Shown: positions 26,175-35,370, counted from the stretch's first letter. The stretch: DNA of 64,000 bases from Rubellimicrobium arenae (GCF_017916295.1 NZ_JAFMSS010000015.1:1-64000), one strand, 5' to 3'. Notes: a model not told the origin generated them from the sequence alone. Translations and numbers: made by a program.

Positions 26175-27263
26175 TCATGGGGACAGCTCGGCGCTGGTGG
26201 GCTCGTGGATGGGGCAGCCGTTGACCTCGGCGCGGAACCGGGCCGAGGCCTCGTAGGTCCGCTTCCGCACCCGGTTGATCGCGCCGAGCGGTTGGTGCGC
26301 CGCAAGGCCCGTCCAGGGGGAGAAGCGCAGGCGGTCGTCCACCTCGGCGTTGCGGGCGGGGCTCCAGGAGGGCTGCGGCTCGGCGCGAAGGCGCGCGACG
26401 GGAAGGAAGGGGCTCTCGTCCTCGTCCCAGCGGACGGTGGCATCCTCGATCGGCATGGTCTCCGGGTCGCGGCAGAGCTGGACCCGCAGCTCCCATTCCA
26501 TGGGCGCGGCGCGGGTGTCGCGGTCCACCGTCTCGCGGATCGCGTCGGGCCGGCCCGCGACCGGGATCTCCTCGCCCGCGTGGCGGGTCAGGGACTCCGA
26601 GACGGGAACGAGGGCGTACTTGGCCACATGGTCGCCGTGCCGGAAGGCGGTCTGGGTGTAGTAGGTTTCGCCCAGGGGATGCACGCTCGGCGCGCCGCCC
26701 AGGGTCTTGAGCGTCGCGCTTTCCGTGCCCACCGCCTCCAGCGCCTTCTCGGCGGTGCGAAGGACGGCCGAGAGCGCCTTCTTGGCCCATTCGGCGCGGT
26801 CGGTGGTCTTGGCCAGGAGCTGCAGGTTCCCGAGGAACTGCCTGGCGGTCCTGGCCCCGAAGGCGGGGGCGTTGACCATCAGGAAGTCCTGCGTGCTGTC
26901 GCCCTCGGAGCCGTCCAGCCGGTCGCCCTTCACGTCCATCACCTTGAGCGACGCCCCGCGCGGCAGGGTCACGCTGTCGTCGAGGATGTCGCCCGGGTTG
27001 GTGGACAGGCGCAGCAGCGCCGGATGATCGCCGGGCGTGGCGAAGAGCCCCTGCGCCAGCTCGGGCGCAAGGCCCGGAAGCACCGTCAGCCGGGCCGTGA
27101 CGAAGCCGTGCGCCTTGGCGTGGACCGAGCGGAGGGCATGGCCCTCGTCCCGGGCGGTCGTGGCCATGATCTCGTGCAGGGCCCCTTCGAGGCCGGCGAT
27201 GGTCTCGTCCTCCTCCGGCTCGGGGCGTTCCATCTGCGGCGCATAGAGCAGGGGAGGCTTCAT
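26175..27263 (-). CDS. Catalase-family haem protein (small, SrpA/lipoxygenase-linked type)
   Basis: A 362-residue protein shorter than classical catalases and resembling small catalase-related proteins. It has VHAKAHGFVTARLTV (distal-His region), LLRLSTNPGD, ASLKVMDVKGDRL and a C-terminal block with RLRFSPWTGLAAHQPLGAINRVRKRTYEAS typical of this group. No signal peptide. It is first in the minus-strand operon with a PQQ sugar dehydrogenase and FdhF/YdeP, suggesting a joint oxidative function or peroxide handling. The ATG at 27263 has an AAGGA site; the in-frame ATG at 27272 is an alternative. Confidence 0.82.
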   Translation of the reverse strand: MKPPLLYAPQMERPEPEEDETIAGLEGALHEIMATTARDEGHALRSVHAKAHGFVTARLTVLPGLAPELAQGLFATPGDHPALLRLSTNPGDILDDSVTLPRGASLKVMDVKGDRLDGSEGDSTQDFLMVNAPAFGARTARQFLGNLQLLAKTTDRAEWAKKALSAVLRTAEKALEAVGTESATLKTLGGAPSVHPLGETYYTQTAFRHGDHVAKYALVPVSESLTRHAGEEIPVAGRPDAIRETVDRDTRAAPMEWELRVQLCRDPETMPIEDATVRWDEDESPFLPVARLRAEPQPSWSPARNAEVDDRLRFSPWTGLAAHQPLGAINRVRKRTYEASARFRAEVNGCPIHEPTSAELSP

Positions 27264-27384
27264 GGACGGCATCCTTGGTGGAGTCGCCGCCCAACGGGCA
27301 ACGGCTCGGCCCGGTTCCGGCCGAACGCCGGGGCCCGCCGTCGCGGGCGGGGCGTCCCACGGCTGCCGCAGGCTTGCGCGCCGG

Positions 27385-27400
27385 TGCACGAATTCGTGCA
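27385..27400. promoter_or_regulatory. 16-bp perfect palindrome in the catalase/amiC divergent region
   Basis: TGCACGAATTCGTGCA is self-complementary over all 16 bases. It lies about midway between the divergent starts at 27263 and 27565, where a shared operator would be expected. The regulator is unknown. A TTGACG box at 27439-27444 downstream could be a -35 element towards amiC. Confidence 0.5.
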
Positions 27401-27531
27401 GCCGCCGGCCCGGAGCCGGATTTCCCAGGGGCGCGGGCTTGACGCCTGCGGCGGCGGCCGTTCTTGTGGCGGGGACATACCGGGCCCGCCCCGGACGGCA
27501 TCCGAGCCTCGCGCTGCGCGTTCCCCGAGAA

Positions 27532-27555
27532 CCCGCGGCGCGGGGCTTTTGTTTT
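27532..27555 (+). terminator. Leader terminator-like hairpin before amiC
   Basis: CCCGC (27532-27536), loop GGC, GCGGG (27540-27544), then GCTTTTGTTTT. It ends immediately before the GGAGA ribosome site and the amiC start at 27565. An intrinsic terminator in this place would block the operon unless antiterminated, and the second gene of the operon encodes an AmiR/ANTAR antiterminator. Confidence 0.55.
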
Positions 27556-27564
27556 GGAGAGCGC

Positions 27565-28626
27565 ATGCGGCGCGTCGAGATCGGCCTCCTGTATTCCCGC
27601 TCGGGGAGCTATCGGCTCCTGTCGGAGGCCTGCCGCGCGGGGGCGCTGCGGGCCATCGGGGAGGTCAACGCCGACCCGGACCTCGGCCTGCGCCTCGTGC
27701 CGGTGGAGCGCGACCCGGGCGGGGAGGCGGACGCCTATGCCCCGCTCTGCGCCGAGATCCTGGCCGCGGGCGCGCGGCATGTCGTGGGCTGCATCACCTC
27801 CCTGAGCCGCAAGGAGGTTATCCCCACGCTCGAGCGGATGGGGGGCATCCTGTGGTACGCCTGCCCCTACGAGGGCTTCGAGGCGTCGAGCCAGGTCGTC
27901 TACACCCACGCCTGCCCGAACCAGCATCTGGTGCCGCTGCTGCGCTGGGCCTTTCCGCGCTTTGGCCGGCGGGCGGTCCTCACGGGGTCCAACTACATCT
28001 GGGGCTGGGAGATGAACCGCGTGGCCCGCGGCCTGATCGGCGAAGCCGGGGGCGAGGTGCTGGCCGAGCGTTACCTGGCCATGGGCGACGTGGACGTGGG
28101 GCGCATGGTGGCCGAGATCCGGGCGACCCGGCCGGACTTCGTGCTGAACAACCTCGTGGGGGCCTCGTCCCACGCCTTCCTGGAGGCGATGGCGCGGCTC
28201 GGGCGCGAGGACCCGGCCTTCGGACCCGCGCATTGCCCCATCCTGAGCTGCAACCTGACCGAGTGCGAGCTGCCCGCGCTGGGCGCGGCGGCCGAGGGGC
28301 TGATCTCGGCAGGCCCCTATTTCCGCGACGGCGCCGGGGCGGGGTCCTCCTTCGAGGCGGCGGCCCATGCCTCGGTCCGATTCCTGGCCGAGCGGCTGTC
28401 GCGCCACCCGGAGGCGGGCCTCGACGACCTGCTGGCCCGGCCCGGCGGCGGGCTCGCCATAGATCCGGCCACCCACCACGCCACGCTGCCCGTCCTGATC
28501 GCGCAGGTCGAGGATGGCGTGTTCCGGGTGCGGGAGCGGTGGGAGGCCGTGCCGCCCGACCCTTATCTCGCGCGGCGCGACCGCCTTGCCCTGCCGCGTC
28601 CCCAGCTGTCCGTGGTGGCGCCATGA
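27565..28626 (+). CDS. amiC: AmiC-type amide-sensing protein (periplasmic-binding fold, no signal)
   Basis: A 353-residue protein of the branched-chain amino acid/amide-binding fold without a signal peptide, as in Pseudomonas AmiC. Family stretches are IGLLYSRSGSYRLLSEA, CITSLSRKEVIP, WYACPYEGFEAS, TGSNYIWGWEMNRVAR and CNLTECELPA. AmiC binds short amides in the cytoplasm and, without inducer, holds AmiR inactive. The following amiR gene overlaps by four bases, the classical pairing. A GGAGA site precedes the ATG. It leads a seven-gene operon for uptake and hydrolysis of an amide. Confidence 0.87.
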   Translation: MRRVEIGLLYSRSGSYRLLSEACRAGALRAIGEVNADPDLGLRLVPVERDPGGEADAYAPLCAEILAAGARHVVGCITSLSRKEVIPTLERMGGILWYACPYEGFEASSQVVYTHACPNQHLVPLLRWAFPRFGRRAVLTGSNYIWGWEMNRVARGLIGEAGGEVLAERYLAMGDVDVGRMVAEIRATRPDFVLNNLVGASSHAFLEAMARLGREDPAFGPAHCPILSCNLTECELPALGAAAEGLISAGPYFRDGAGAGSSFEAAAHASVRFLAERLSRHPEAGLDDLLARPGGGLAIDPATHHATLPVLIAQVEDGVFRVRERWEAVPPDPYLARRDRLALPRPQLSVVAP

Positions 28627-29216
28627 GGCGGCTGCGCGTGCCCGACCTGGGGGGCGCCCGGGCCGTCATCCTGCATCGCCCGCACCCGACCGTGCAGGCC
28701 CTGGTGCGCCAGCTGTCCGCCATCGGCCTGCAGGCCGAGGCGCATTGGCCGGACCTTCCGGCCTCGGCGCTGGGCGCGGATTTCGTCTTCTTCGACATGG
28801 ATATGGGTCATGACGAGCAGTTCCCCTGGAAACCCGGGCAGGCGCCCATGCCCATGATCGCGCTGATCGGCTCGGAGGCGCCGGGGCGCGTGGAATGGGC
28901 GCTGGGCATGGGGGCGGACGCGCAGCTCCTCAAGCCCGTGGGCGACAGCGGGGTCTACAGCGCCCTGCTGATCGCGCGGGCGGGGTTCGAGGCGCGCCGG
29001 ACGCTCGCGACCGAGATCGAGGGGCTGCGGGCCCGGCTGGCCGAGCGGCAGACGGTGGTGCGCGCGGTCACGATCCTGGCCGCCGGGCAGGACGACGAGG
29101 CCGCCTATGCGGAGTTGCGCCGCCTGGCCATGTCCTGGCGCGTCACCATCGAGGAGGCGGCCGCCCGCGTCGTCGCGAACGGGGAGGCCGGCCGTGTCCG
29201 ACGCCGTCCTTCCTGA
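28623..29216 (+). CDS. amiR: AmiR-type ANTAR antiterminator
   Basis: A 197-residue RNA-binding regulator. An N-terminal pseudo-receiver (about residues 10-120; FVFFDMDMGHDEQ, LLKPVGDSGVYSALLIA) is followed by a coiled helix and a C-terminal ANTAR domain (about 135-190; AYAELRRLAMSWRVTIEEAAARVV). The ANTAR helices bind hairpins in leader RNA and prevent termination. It overlaps amiC at its start and the first permease at its end. The target is probably the leader upstream of amiC because no gap exists further on in the operon. Confidence 0.87.
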   Translation: MRRLRVPDLGGARAVILHRPHPTVQALVRQLSAIGLQAEAHWPDLPASALGADFVFFDMDMGHDEQFPWKPGQAPMPMIALIGSEAPGRVEWALGMGADAQLLKPVGDSGVYSALLIARAGFEARRTLATEIEGLRARLAERQTVVRAVTILAAGQDDEAAYAELRRLAMSWRVTIEEAAARVVANGEAGRVRRRPS

Positions 29217-30075
29217 GCCGCGCCGCCGCACGGCGCTGGCCCGCCTCGCGCGGCGGCCGCTCGCCGTGCTGGGCCTGGTCATCATCGCCGTGACCGTGGC
29301 GGCGGCCCTGGCCGCGCCCTGGATCGCCCCCTTCGGCCGGGACGAGCAGCTCTTCGAGGGGCTGACGCTGGAGGGCGCGCCGATGCCGCCGGGCGGGGCC
29401 TTCCTGCTCGGGACGGACCTCCTGGGGCGGGACCTTCTCACCCGCATCCTTTACGGCGCGCGGACCTCGCTGGTGATCGGGGTGGTGGCGAACGGGATGG
29501 CGCTGCTGATCGGGACGCTGGTGGGCGTCACGGCGGGCTACTTCCGGGGCTGGGCCGGCAGCGTGCTGATGCGCTTCACCGACCTGATGATGGCCTTCCC
29601 GGCGCTGCTGCTGGCCATCTGCCTCGCCGCCATCTTCACGCCCTCGCTCTGGATCGTGGCGCTGGTCATCGCGCTGGTGAACTGGGTGCAGGTCGCGCGC
29701 GTCCTGTACACCGAGACGACCTCGCTGGCCGAGCGGGACTTCATCGCGGCCGAACGGGCCATCGGCGCCGGGAACGGCCGCATCCTTTGGCTCCACATCC
29801 TGCCGCACCTCGTCCCGACGATCATCGTCTGGGGCACGCTCGGCATCTCGACCACCGTGCTCCTCGAGGCGACGCTGAGCTTCCTCGGCATCGGCGTGCA
29901 GCCGCCCGAGCCGTCCTGGGGCAACATCATCTTCGAGAACCAGACCTATTTCCAGGCCGCGCCCTGGCTCGTGTTCTTTCCCGGCATGGCGATCCTGCTG
30001 CTGGCGCTGGCCTTCAACCTCGTGGGGGATGCGCTGCGCGACGTGCTCGACCCGACGCAGAGGGGACGCGGCTGA
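29194..30075 (+). CDS. Peptide/amide ABC permease (DppC type)
   Basis: A 293-residue inner-membrane permease. The GTG at 29194 follows GGGGAGG and overlaps the end of amiR by 23 bases; in-frame codons upstream lie inside amiR and lack homology. There are six helices, an N-terminal extracytoplasmic insert (LLGTDLLGRDLLTRILYGARTS) typical of DppC/OppC, and the coupling loop DFIAAERAIGAGNGRILWLHILPH. It pairs with the DppB-type permease encoded next. Confidence 0.88.
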   Translation: MSDAVLPEPRRRTALARLARRPLAVLGLVIIAVTVAAALAAPWIAPFGRDEQLFEGLTLEGAPMPPGGAFLLGTDLLGRDLLTRILYGARTSLVIGVVANGMALLIGTLVGVTAGYFRGWAGSVLMRFTDLMMAFPALLLAICLAAIFTPSLWIVALVIALVNWVQVARVLYTETTSLAERDFIAAERAIGAGNGRILWLHILPHLVPTIIVWGTLGISTTVLLEATLSFLGIGVQPPEPSWGNIIFENQTYFQAAPWLVFFPGMAILLLALAFNLVGDALRDVLDPTQRGRG

Positions 30076-30995
30076 TGGCGGGCTATCTCCTGCGGCGGCT
30101 GGTGCAGTCGGTGCTGATCCTCCTGGGCGTGACGCTGGTCACCTTCTTCCTGCTGTACGTCCTGCCCGCCGACCCTGTGAGGCAGATCGCCGGGCGGTCG
30201 GCCACCGCCGAGACGGTCGAAAGCATCCGCCGGCAGCTCGGGCTCGACCAGCCCTTCTGGGTCCAGTACGGCCGCTACCTCTGGAACCTCCTGCACCTCG
30301 ACCTGGGGCGCAGCTACCTCCAGCGGTCCAACGTGTCCGAGCTGATCTGGGCGCGGCTGCCGCCCACGCTCCTGCTCATGGCCGGGGCCATCGTCTGCGA
30401 GCTGATCCTGGGCCTGACCATGGGCATCGTCGCGGCGCTGCGCCGGGGCACCGCCACCGACAACGGCCTGATGATCGCGAGCTTCGTCGGCGTCTCGGCC
30501 CCGCAGTTCGTGGTGGGCCTGCTGATGCTCTACCTGTTCGGGGTCAGGCTCCACTGGCTGCCCATCAGCGGCTACGGCACCTTCGCGCATCTCGTCCTGC
30601 CCTCGCTCACCCTGGGGATCCTGGGGGCGGGCTGGTATTCGCGGATGATGCGGTCGAGCATGGTCGAGGTGATGCGGCAGGACTTCATCCGCACCGCCCG
30701 CGCCAAGGGCCTCGCCCGCCGCCGCGTGATCCTGCGCCACGCGCTGCCCAACGCGATCCTGCCCATCATCGCCATGATCGGCATCGACATCGGCATCTTC
30801 ATGGGCGGCATCGTCGTGGTGGAAAGCGTCTTCGGCTGGCCCGGCATCGGCCAGCTCGCCTGGCAGGCGATCCAGCGCGTCGACATCCCGATCATCATGG
30901 GCGTCACCCTCGTGTCCGCCGTCGCCATCGTCCTGGGGAACCTGCTGGCGGACCTCGTCACGCCGCTGATCGACCCCCGCATCCGCCTTCGCTGA
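30075..30995 (+). CDS. Peptide/amide ABC permease (DppB type)
   Basis: A 306-residue permease. The start shares a base with the previous stop (TGATG). It has the DppB-type opening YLLRRLVQSVLILLGVTLVTFFLLYVLPADP, the GLDQPFWVQYGRYL periplasmic segment, and the coupling loop DFIRTARAKGLARRRVILRHALPNA. The order C then B is the reverse of the usual dpp order but occurs elsewhere. Confidence 0.9.
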   Translation: MAGYLLRRLVQSVLILLGVTLVTFFLLYVLPADPVRQIAGRSATAETVESIRRQLGLDQPFWVQYGRYLWNLLHLDLGRSYLQRSNVSELIWARLPPTLLLMAGAIVCELILGLTMGIVAALRRGTATDNGLMIASFVGVSAPQFVVGLLMLYLFGVRLHWLPISGYGTFAHLVLPSLTLGILGAGWYSRMMRSSMVEVMRQDFIRTARAKGLARRRVILRHALPNAILPIIAMIGIDIGIFMGGIVVVESVFGWPGIGQLAWQAIQRVDIPIIMGVTLVSAVAIVLGNLLADLVTPLIDPRIRLR

Positions 30996-31016
30996 ACACC
31001 AACACGGGAGCCAAGA

Positions 31017-32648
31017 ATGAAAAGACTGCTCGCCTCGACCGCGCTGATGGTGGCCCTGGCCGCCCCGGCCCTCGCGCAGGACCAGGACACCTACACGCCC
31101 GACCCGAACGCCACGCCCGGCGGGTCGATCACCATCACCTACAAGGACGACGTGGCGACGCTCGACCCGGCCATCGGCTACGACTGGCAGAACTGGTCGA
31201 TGATCAAGTCGCTCTTCGACGGGCTGATGGACTACGTCCCCGGCACGACCGACCTGCGCCCCGGCCTGGCCGAAAGCTACGAGATCTCCGAGGACGGCCT
31301 CACCTACACCTTCCATCTCCGCCCCGGCGTGAAATTCCACAACGGGCGCGAGATGACGGCCGAGGACGTGGTCTATTCGCTCAGCCGCGTGACCAACCCG
31401 GCGACCCAGTCCCCCGGCGCAGGCTTCTTCGGCATGATCGAAGGCTTCGATGCCATGATGGACGGCTCGGCCACGACGCTGTCGGGCGTCACCGCGGTCG
31501 ATCCCCAGACCGTGCAGATCAAGCTGAGCCGCCCGGACGCGACCTTCCTCCATGTCATGGCGCTCAACTTCGCGTCGGTGGTCCCGCGCGAGGCCGTCGA
31601 GGCGGCGGGCGAGGACTTCGGCCGGCAGCCGGTCGGGACCGGCGCGTTCCGGCTGGCCGAATGGACGCTGGGCCAGCGGCTCGTGTTCGAGAAGAACCCC
31701 GACTACTGGCGCGAGGGCGTGCCCTACCTGGACCAGATCACCTTCGAGGTCGGGCAGGAGCCGGTCGTGGCGCTGCTGCGGCTGCAGAACGGCGAGATCG
31801 ACGTCCCCGGCGATGGCATCCCGCCCGCGAAGTTCCAGGAGGTGATGAACGACCCCGCACAGGCCGAGCACGTCGTGCAGGGCGGGCAGCTCCAGACCGG
31901 CTACATCACCATGAACGTCACCCAGCCGCCCTTCGACAACGTCGACGTGCGTCGCGCGGTCAACATGGCGATCAACAAGGACCGCATCGTCCAGATCATC
32001 AACGGCCGGGCGATCCCCGCGAACCAGCCGCTGCCCCCGTCGATGCCGGGCTACACCGAGGGCCAGGAGGGCTACGCCTACGATCCCGAGGGCGCCAAGG
32101 CGCTGCTGGCGCAGGCCGGATTCGCGGACGGGATCGACACCGAGCTTTATGTGATGAACACCGACCCGAACCCGCGCATCGCCCAGGCGATCCAGCAGGA
32201 TCTCGCGGCGGTGGGCATCAACGCGTCGATCCAGAGCCTGGCGCAGGCCAACGTGATCGAGGCGGGCGGGGCAGGCACCGCGCCCATGATCTGGTCGGGC
32301 GGCATGGCCTGGATCGCCGACTTCCCGGACCCGGCGAATTTCTACTACCCGATCCTGGGCTGCGCCGGCGCCGTCGAGGGCGGCTGGAACTGGTCCAAGT
32401 ACTGCAACGAGGAGCTGGACGCGATGGCGACCCAGGCGGACTCCATCTCGGACCCCGCCCGGTCCGAGGAGCGGCTCAAGCTCTGGTCGGACGTCTACGC
32501 CAAGGTCATGGAGGACGCCGTCTGGGCCCCGGTCTTCAACGAGGAACGCTACACCATGAAGTCCGCGCGCATGGGCGGGGATGACAGCCTGTACGTCGAT
32601 CCGGTGTCGATCCCCGTCAACTACGACTACGTCTACGTGACCGAGTAA
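31017..32648 (+). CDS. ABC solute-binding protein, peptide family (SBP_bac_5)
   Basis: A 543-residue periplasmic protein with a signal peptide ending PALAQ. Family 5 features include DVATLDPAIGYDWQNWSMIKSLFDGL, LAESYEISEDGLTYTFHLRPGVKFHNGREMTAEDVVYS and the hinge area PVGTGAFRL. Given AmiC/AmiR control and the amidase downstream, the ligand may be a small amide or amide-bearing peptide and not a general dipeptide. A CGGGAG site precedes the ATG. Confidence 0.88.
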   Translation: MKRLLASTALMVALAAPALAQDQDTYTPDPNATPGGSITITYKDDVATLDPAIGYDWQNWSMIKSLFDGLMDYVPGTTDLRPGLAESYEISEDGLTYTFHLRPGVKFHNGREMTAEDVVYSLSRVTNPATQSPGAGFFGMIEGFDAMMDGSATTLSGVTAVDPQTVQIKLSRPDATFLHVMALNFASVVPREAVEAAGEDFGRQPVGTGAFRLAEWTLGQRLVFEKNPDYWREGVPYLDQITFEVGQEPVVALLRLQNGEIDVPGDGIPPAKFQEVMNDPAQAEHVVQGGQLQTGYITMNVTQPPFDNVDVRRAVNMAINKDRIVQIINGRAIPANQPLPPSMPGYTEGQEGYAYDPEGAKALLAQAGFADGIDTELYVMNTDPNPRIAQAIQQDLAAVGINASIQSLAQANVIEAGGAGTAPMIWSGGMAWIADFPDPANFYYPILGCAGAVEGGWNWSKYCNEELDAMATQADSISDPARSEERLKLWSDVYAKVMEDAVWAPVFNEERYTMKSARMGGDDSLYVDPVSIPVNYDYVYVTE

Positions 32649-32653
32649 GCATC

Positions 32654-33598
32654 ATGTGCAAGGCCTGCGATTACACGATCCACGGGCACCAGAGCCATTT
32701 CGGCTGGGACAACTCGCTTGTCCCGGCCGAACGGGTGGCCCCCGGATCGACCATCCTGTTCCACTGCCACGACAGCTCGGCGGGCCAGCTCGGGCCCGGA
32801 TCCGTGCTGCAGGACGTGATCGACCTCGACTTCGGCAAGATCAACCCGGTGTCCGGGCCGATCTACGTCGAAGGGGCCGAGCCCGGCGACGCGCTCAAGA
32901 TCACGCTGGACAGCTTCGCGCCCTCGGGCTGGGGCTGGACGGCGAACATCCCGGGCTTCGGGCTCCTTGCCGACCAGTTCAAGGACCCCGCGCTGATCGT
33001 CTGGGAGTATGACGCCCAGACGATGGCCCCGGCGATGTGGGGCTCGCAGGCGCGCGTGCCGCTCAAGCCCTTCACCGGGACCATCGGCAATGCGCTGGCC
33101 GAGCCGGGGCACCATTCGGTGGTGCCGCCCCGGCGGGTGGGCGGCAACCTCGACATCCGGGACATGGGGGTCGGGACGACGCTCTACCTGCCCATCGAGG
33201 TCGCGGGCGCGCTCTTCTCGGTGGGCGACACCCACGCCGCGCAGGGCGACGGCGAGGTCTGCGGCACGGCCATCGAAAGCCCCATGGACGTGGTGCTGAC
33301 GCTGGACCTGGTGAAGGGCGCGAACCTGCGGACGCCGCGCTTCACCACGGCGGGGCCGGTCACGCGGCACCTGGACGCCAAGGGCTACGAGGTCACGACC
33401 GGCATCGGCCCGGACCTCATGGCCGGGGCGCGGGACGCGGTGGCGAACATGATCGACCTCCTTTGCGCCACGCGCGGCATGTCGGCGGTCGAGGCCTACA
33501 TGCTCTGCTCGACCTGCGGCGACCTCCGCATCTCCGAGGTCGTGGACGCGCCGAGCTGGGTGGTGAGCTTCTACTTCCCCCGGTGCGTGTTCGAATGA
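32654..33598 (+). CDS. Acetamidase/formamidase family enzyme
   Basis: A 314-residue cytosolic hydrolase of the FmdA/AmdA family, which cleaves formamide or acetamide to the acid and ammonia. Seen motifs are FHCHDSSAGQLGPGS, VSGPIYVEGAEPGDALKITLD, GDTHAAQGDGEVCGTAIE (metal-binding His and acidic residues) and the C-terminal MLCSTCGDLRISEVVD. It starts 5 bases after the binding-protein stop and overlaps the ATPase gene (ATGA), so it belongs to the importer operon. It is unrelated to the aliphatic amidase AmiE normally controlled by AmiC/AmiR. Confidence 0.88.
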   Translation: MCKACDYTIHGHQSHFGWDNSLVPAERVAPGSTILFHCHDSSAGQLGPGSVLQDVIDLDFGKINPVSGPIYVEGAEPGDALKITLDSFAPSGWGWTANIPGFGLLADQFKDPALIVWEYDAQTMAPAMWGSQARVPLKPFTGTIGNALAEPGHHSVVPPRRVGGNLDIRDMGVGTTLYLPIEVAGALFSVGDTHAAQGDGEVCGTAIESPMDVVLTLDLVKGANLRTPRFTTAGPVTRHLDAKGYEVTTGIGPDLMAGARDAVANMIDLLCATRGMSAVEAYMLCSTCGDLRISEVVDAPSWVVSFYFPRCVFE

Positions 33599-35370
33599 CG
33601 CTGGCCCATGCGCCAGGGGCAGGGGCTGCGCAGGCCCCCGCCGATCCCGTCCTCTCGGTCGAGGGGCTCACCGTCTCGGTCGCGACCGAGGCCGGGCTCC
33701 GGCCGCTCGTGCAGGGCATCTCCTTCGATCTCCGCCGGGGGGAGACGCTGGCCATCGCGGGCGAGTCGGGGTCGGGCAAGTCCATCACGTCGCTGGCCAT
33801 CATGGGCCTGCTGCCCACGAACGTGCGGGCCACGGCGGGGGCGGTGCGGCTGGCGGGCACCGACCTCCTCCGGCTGCCCGAGGCGCGGATGCGGGCCATA
33901 CGGGGCGACCGCGTCGCCATGATCTTCCAGGAGCCGATGACCTCGCTCAACCCGGTGATGACCGTGGGCGCGCAGCTCGTCGAGGCCATCGAGGCGCACG
34001 AGCCCATGGCCCGGGGCCAGGCGCAGGCGCGGGCGCTGGAGGCCCTGAAGGCCGTCCGCCTGTCCGAGCCCGAGCACCGGCTCCGGCAGTACCCCCACGA
34101 GCTGTCGGGCGGGATGCGCCAGCGGGTGGTGATCGCCATGGCCATCGCGCTCCGCCCCGACGTGCTGATCGCGGACGAGCCCACGACCGCGCTCGACGTG
34201 ACGGTGCAGCGCGAGGTGCTGGACCTCCTGCGCGACCTGCGGCGCGAGTTGGGGACGGCCATCGTGCTCATCACCCACGACATGGGCGTCGTGGCCGAGA
34301 TGGCCGACCGGGTCATCGTGATGAAGGACGGCGCGGTGGTCGAGGACGGGCCGGTGGTCCGGATCTTCGACGCGCCCGCCAAGGACTACACCCGCGCCCT
34401 CCTGGCCGCCGTGCCCCGGATGGGCGCCCGTCCGCTGGAGGACGCGGCGGCCCCGAAGGCCCCCGTCTGCTCGCTGCGGGACCTCACCGTGCGGTTCGAC
34501 CTCAAGCGCGGGATGCTGGGGCGGACGACCCACCGCGTCCATGCGGTCGAGGGCGTGTCGTGCGACATCCGGGCGGGCGAGACCTTCGCGCTGGTGGGCG
34601 AATCCGGCTGCGGGAAGTCCACCATCGCCAAGACCATCGCGGGCCTCGTGCCCTTCGACGGGGAGATCACCCTGGCCGGGCACGCGCTCCGGCGGCAGTC
34701 CGACGTGACGCGGGCGGTGCGGCGGGACGCGCAGATCGTCTTCCAGGACCCGGCCGCCGCTCTCGATCCCCGGATGCGGGTCGGCGACCTCGTGGCCGAG
34801 CCGCTGGTGATCCACGGGATCGGCACGCGCGAGGAGCGCCGCGCCACGGTGGAGCAGCTGTTCGAGCGCGTGGGGCTGACCCGCGCCCAGATCGACCGCT
34901 ACCCGCACGAGTTCTCGGGCGGGCAGCGGCAGCGCATCTGCATCGCCCGCGCGCTGGCGCTCCGCCCCAAGCTGATCGTCGCGGACGAGAGCGTCTCGGC
35001 TCTCGACGTGTCGGTGCAGGCGCGCGTGCTGCAGCTCCTGCGCGAGCTGAAGGAGGACATGGGGGTGTCCTTCCTCTTCATCTCGCACGACATGGCGGTG
35101 GTGGACTCGATCGCCGACCGCGTCGCCGTGATGTTCCTGGGGCAGATCATGGAGATGGGCACCCGCGCGCAGGTCTTCGGCGATCCGCGCCACCCCTATA
35201 CGCGCCGCCTGATCGAGGCCGTGCCGGTGCCCGATCCCTCCCATGTGCATCCGGCCCGGGCCCGCATGGCGACCGAGGTGCCCAGCCCGGTGCGGCGGCG
35301 CGACGACCCGCCCCCGCGCCGCGTCCTGCGGGACGTGGGGGGAGGCCATCTGGTCGCAGCCGAAGGGTGA
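33595..35370 (+). CDS. Fused dual ATP-binding protein for the peptide-type importer (DppD-DppF fusion)
   Basis: A 591-residue protein with two complete ABC ATPase halves. Half 1 (about 20-275) has GESGSGKS, LSGGMRQRVVIAMAI and LIADEPTTALD. Half 2 (about 292-560) has GESGCGKST, FSGGQRQRICIARAL and LIVADESVSALD; the usual Walker B Glu-Pro is Glu-Ser there. Each half ends with the oligopeptide-family extension (HPYTRRLIEAVP in half 2). One chain can energise the two permeases. It overlaps the amidase gene and is the last of the operon. Confidence 0.92.
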   Translation: MTLAHAPGAGAAQAPADPVLSVEGLTVSVATEAGLRPLVQGISFDLRRGETLAIAGESGSGKSITSLAIMGLLPTNVRATAGAVRLAGTDLLRLPEARMRAIRGDRVAMIFQEPMTSLNPVMTVGAQLVEAIEAHEPMARGQAQARALEALKAVRLSEPEHRLRQYPHELSGGMRQRVVIAMAIALRPDVLIADEPTTALDVTVQREVLDLLRDLRRELGTAIVLITHDMGVVAEMADRVIVMKDGAVVEDGPVVRIFDAPAKDYTRALLAAVPRMGARPLEDAAAPKAPVCSLRDLTVRFDLKRGMLGRTTHRVHAVEGVSCDIRAGETFALVGESGCGKSTIAKTIAGLVPFDGEITLAGHALRRQSDVTRAVRRDAQIVFQDPAAALDPRMRVGDLVAEPLVIHGIGTREERRATVEQLFERVGLTRAQIDRYPHEFSGGQRQRICIARALALRPKLIVADESVSALDVSVQARVLQLLRELKEDMGVSFLFISHDMAVVDSIADRVAVMFLGQIMEMGTRAQVFGDPRHPYTRRLIEAVPVPDPSHVHPARARMATEVPSPVRRRDDPPPRRVLRDVGGGHLVAAEG

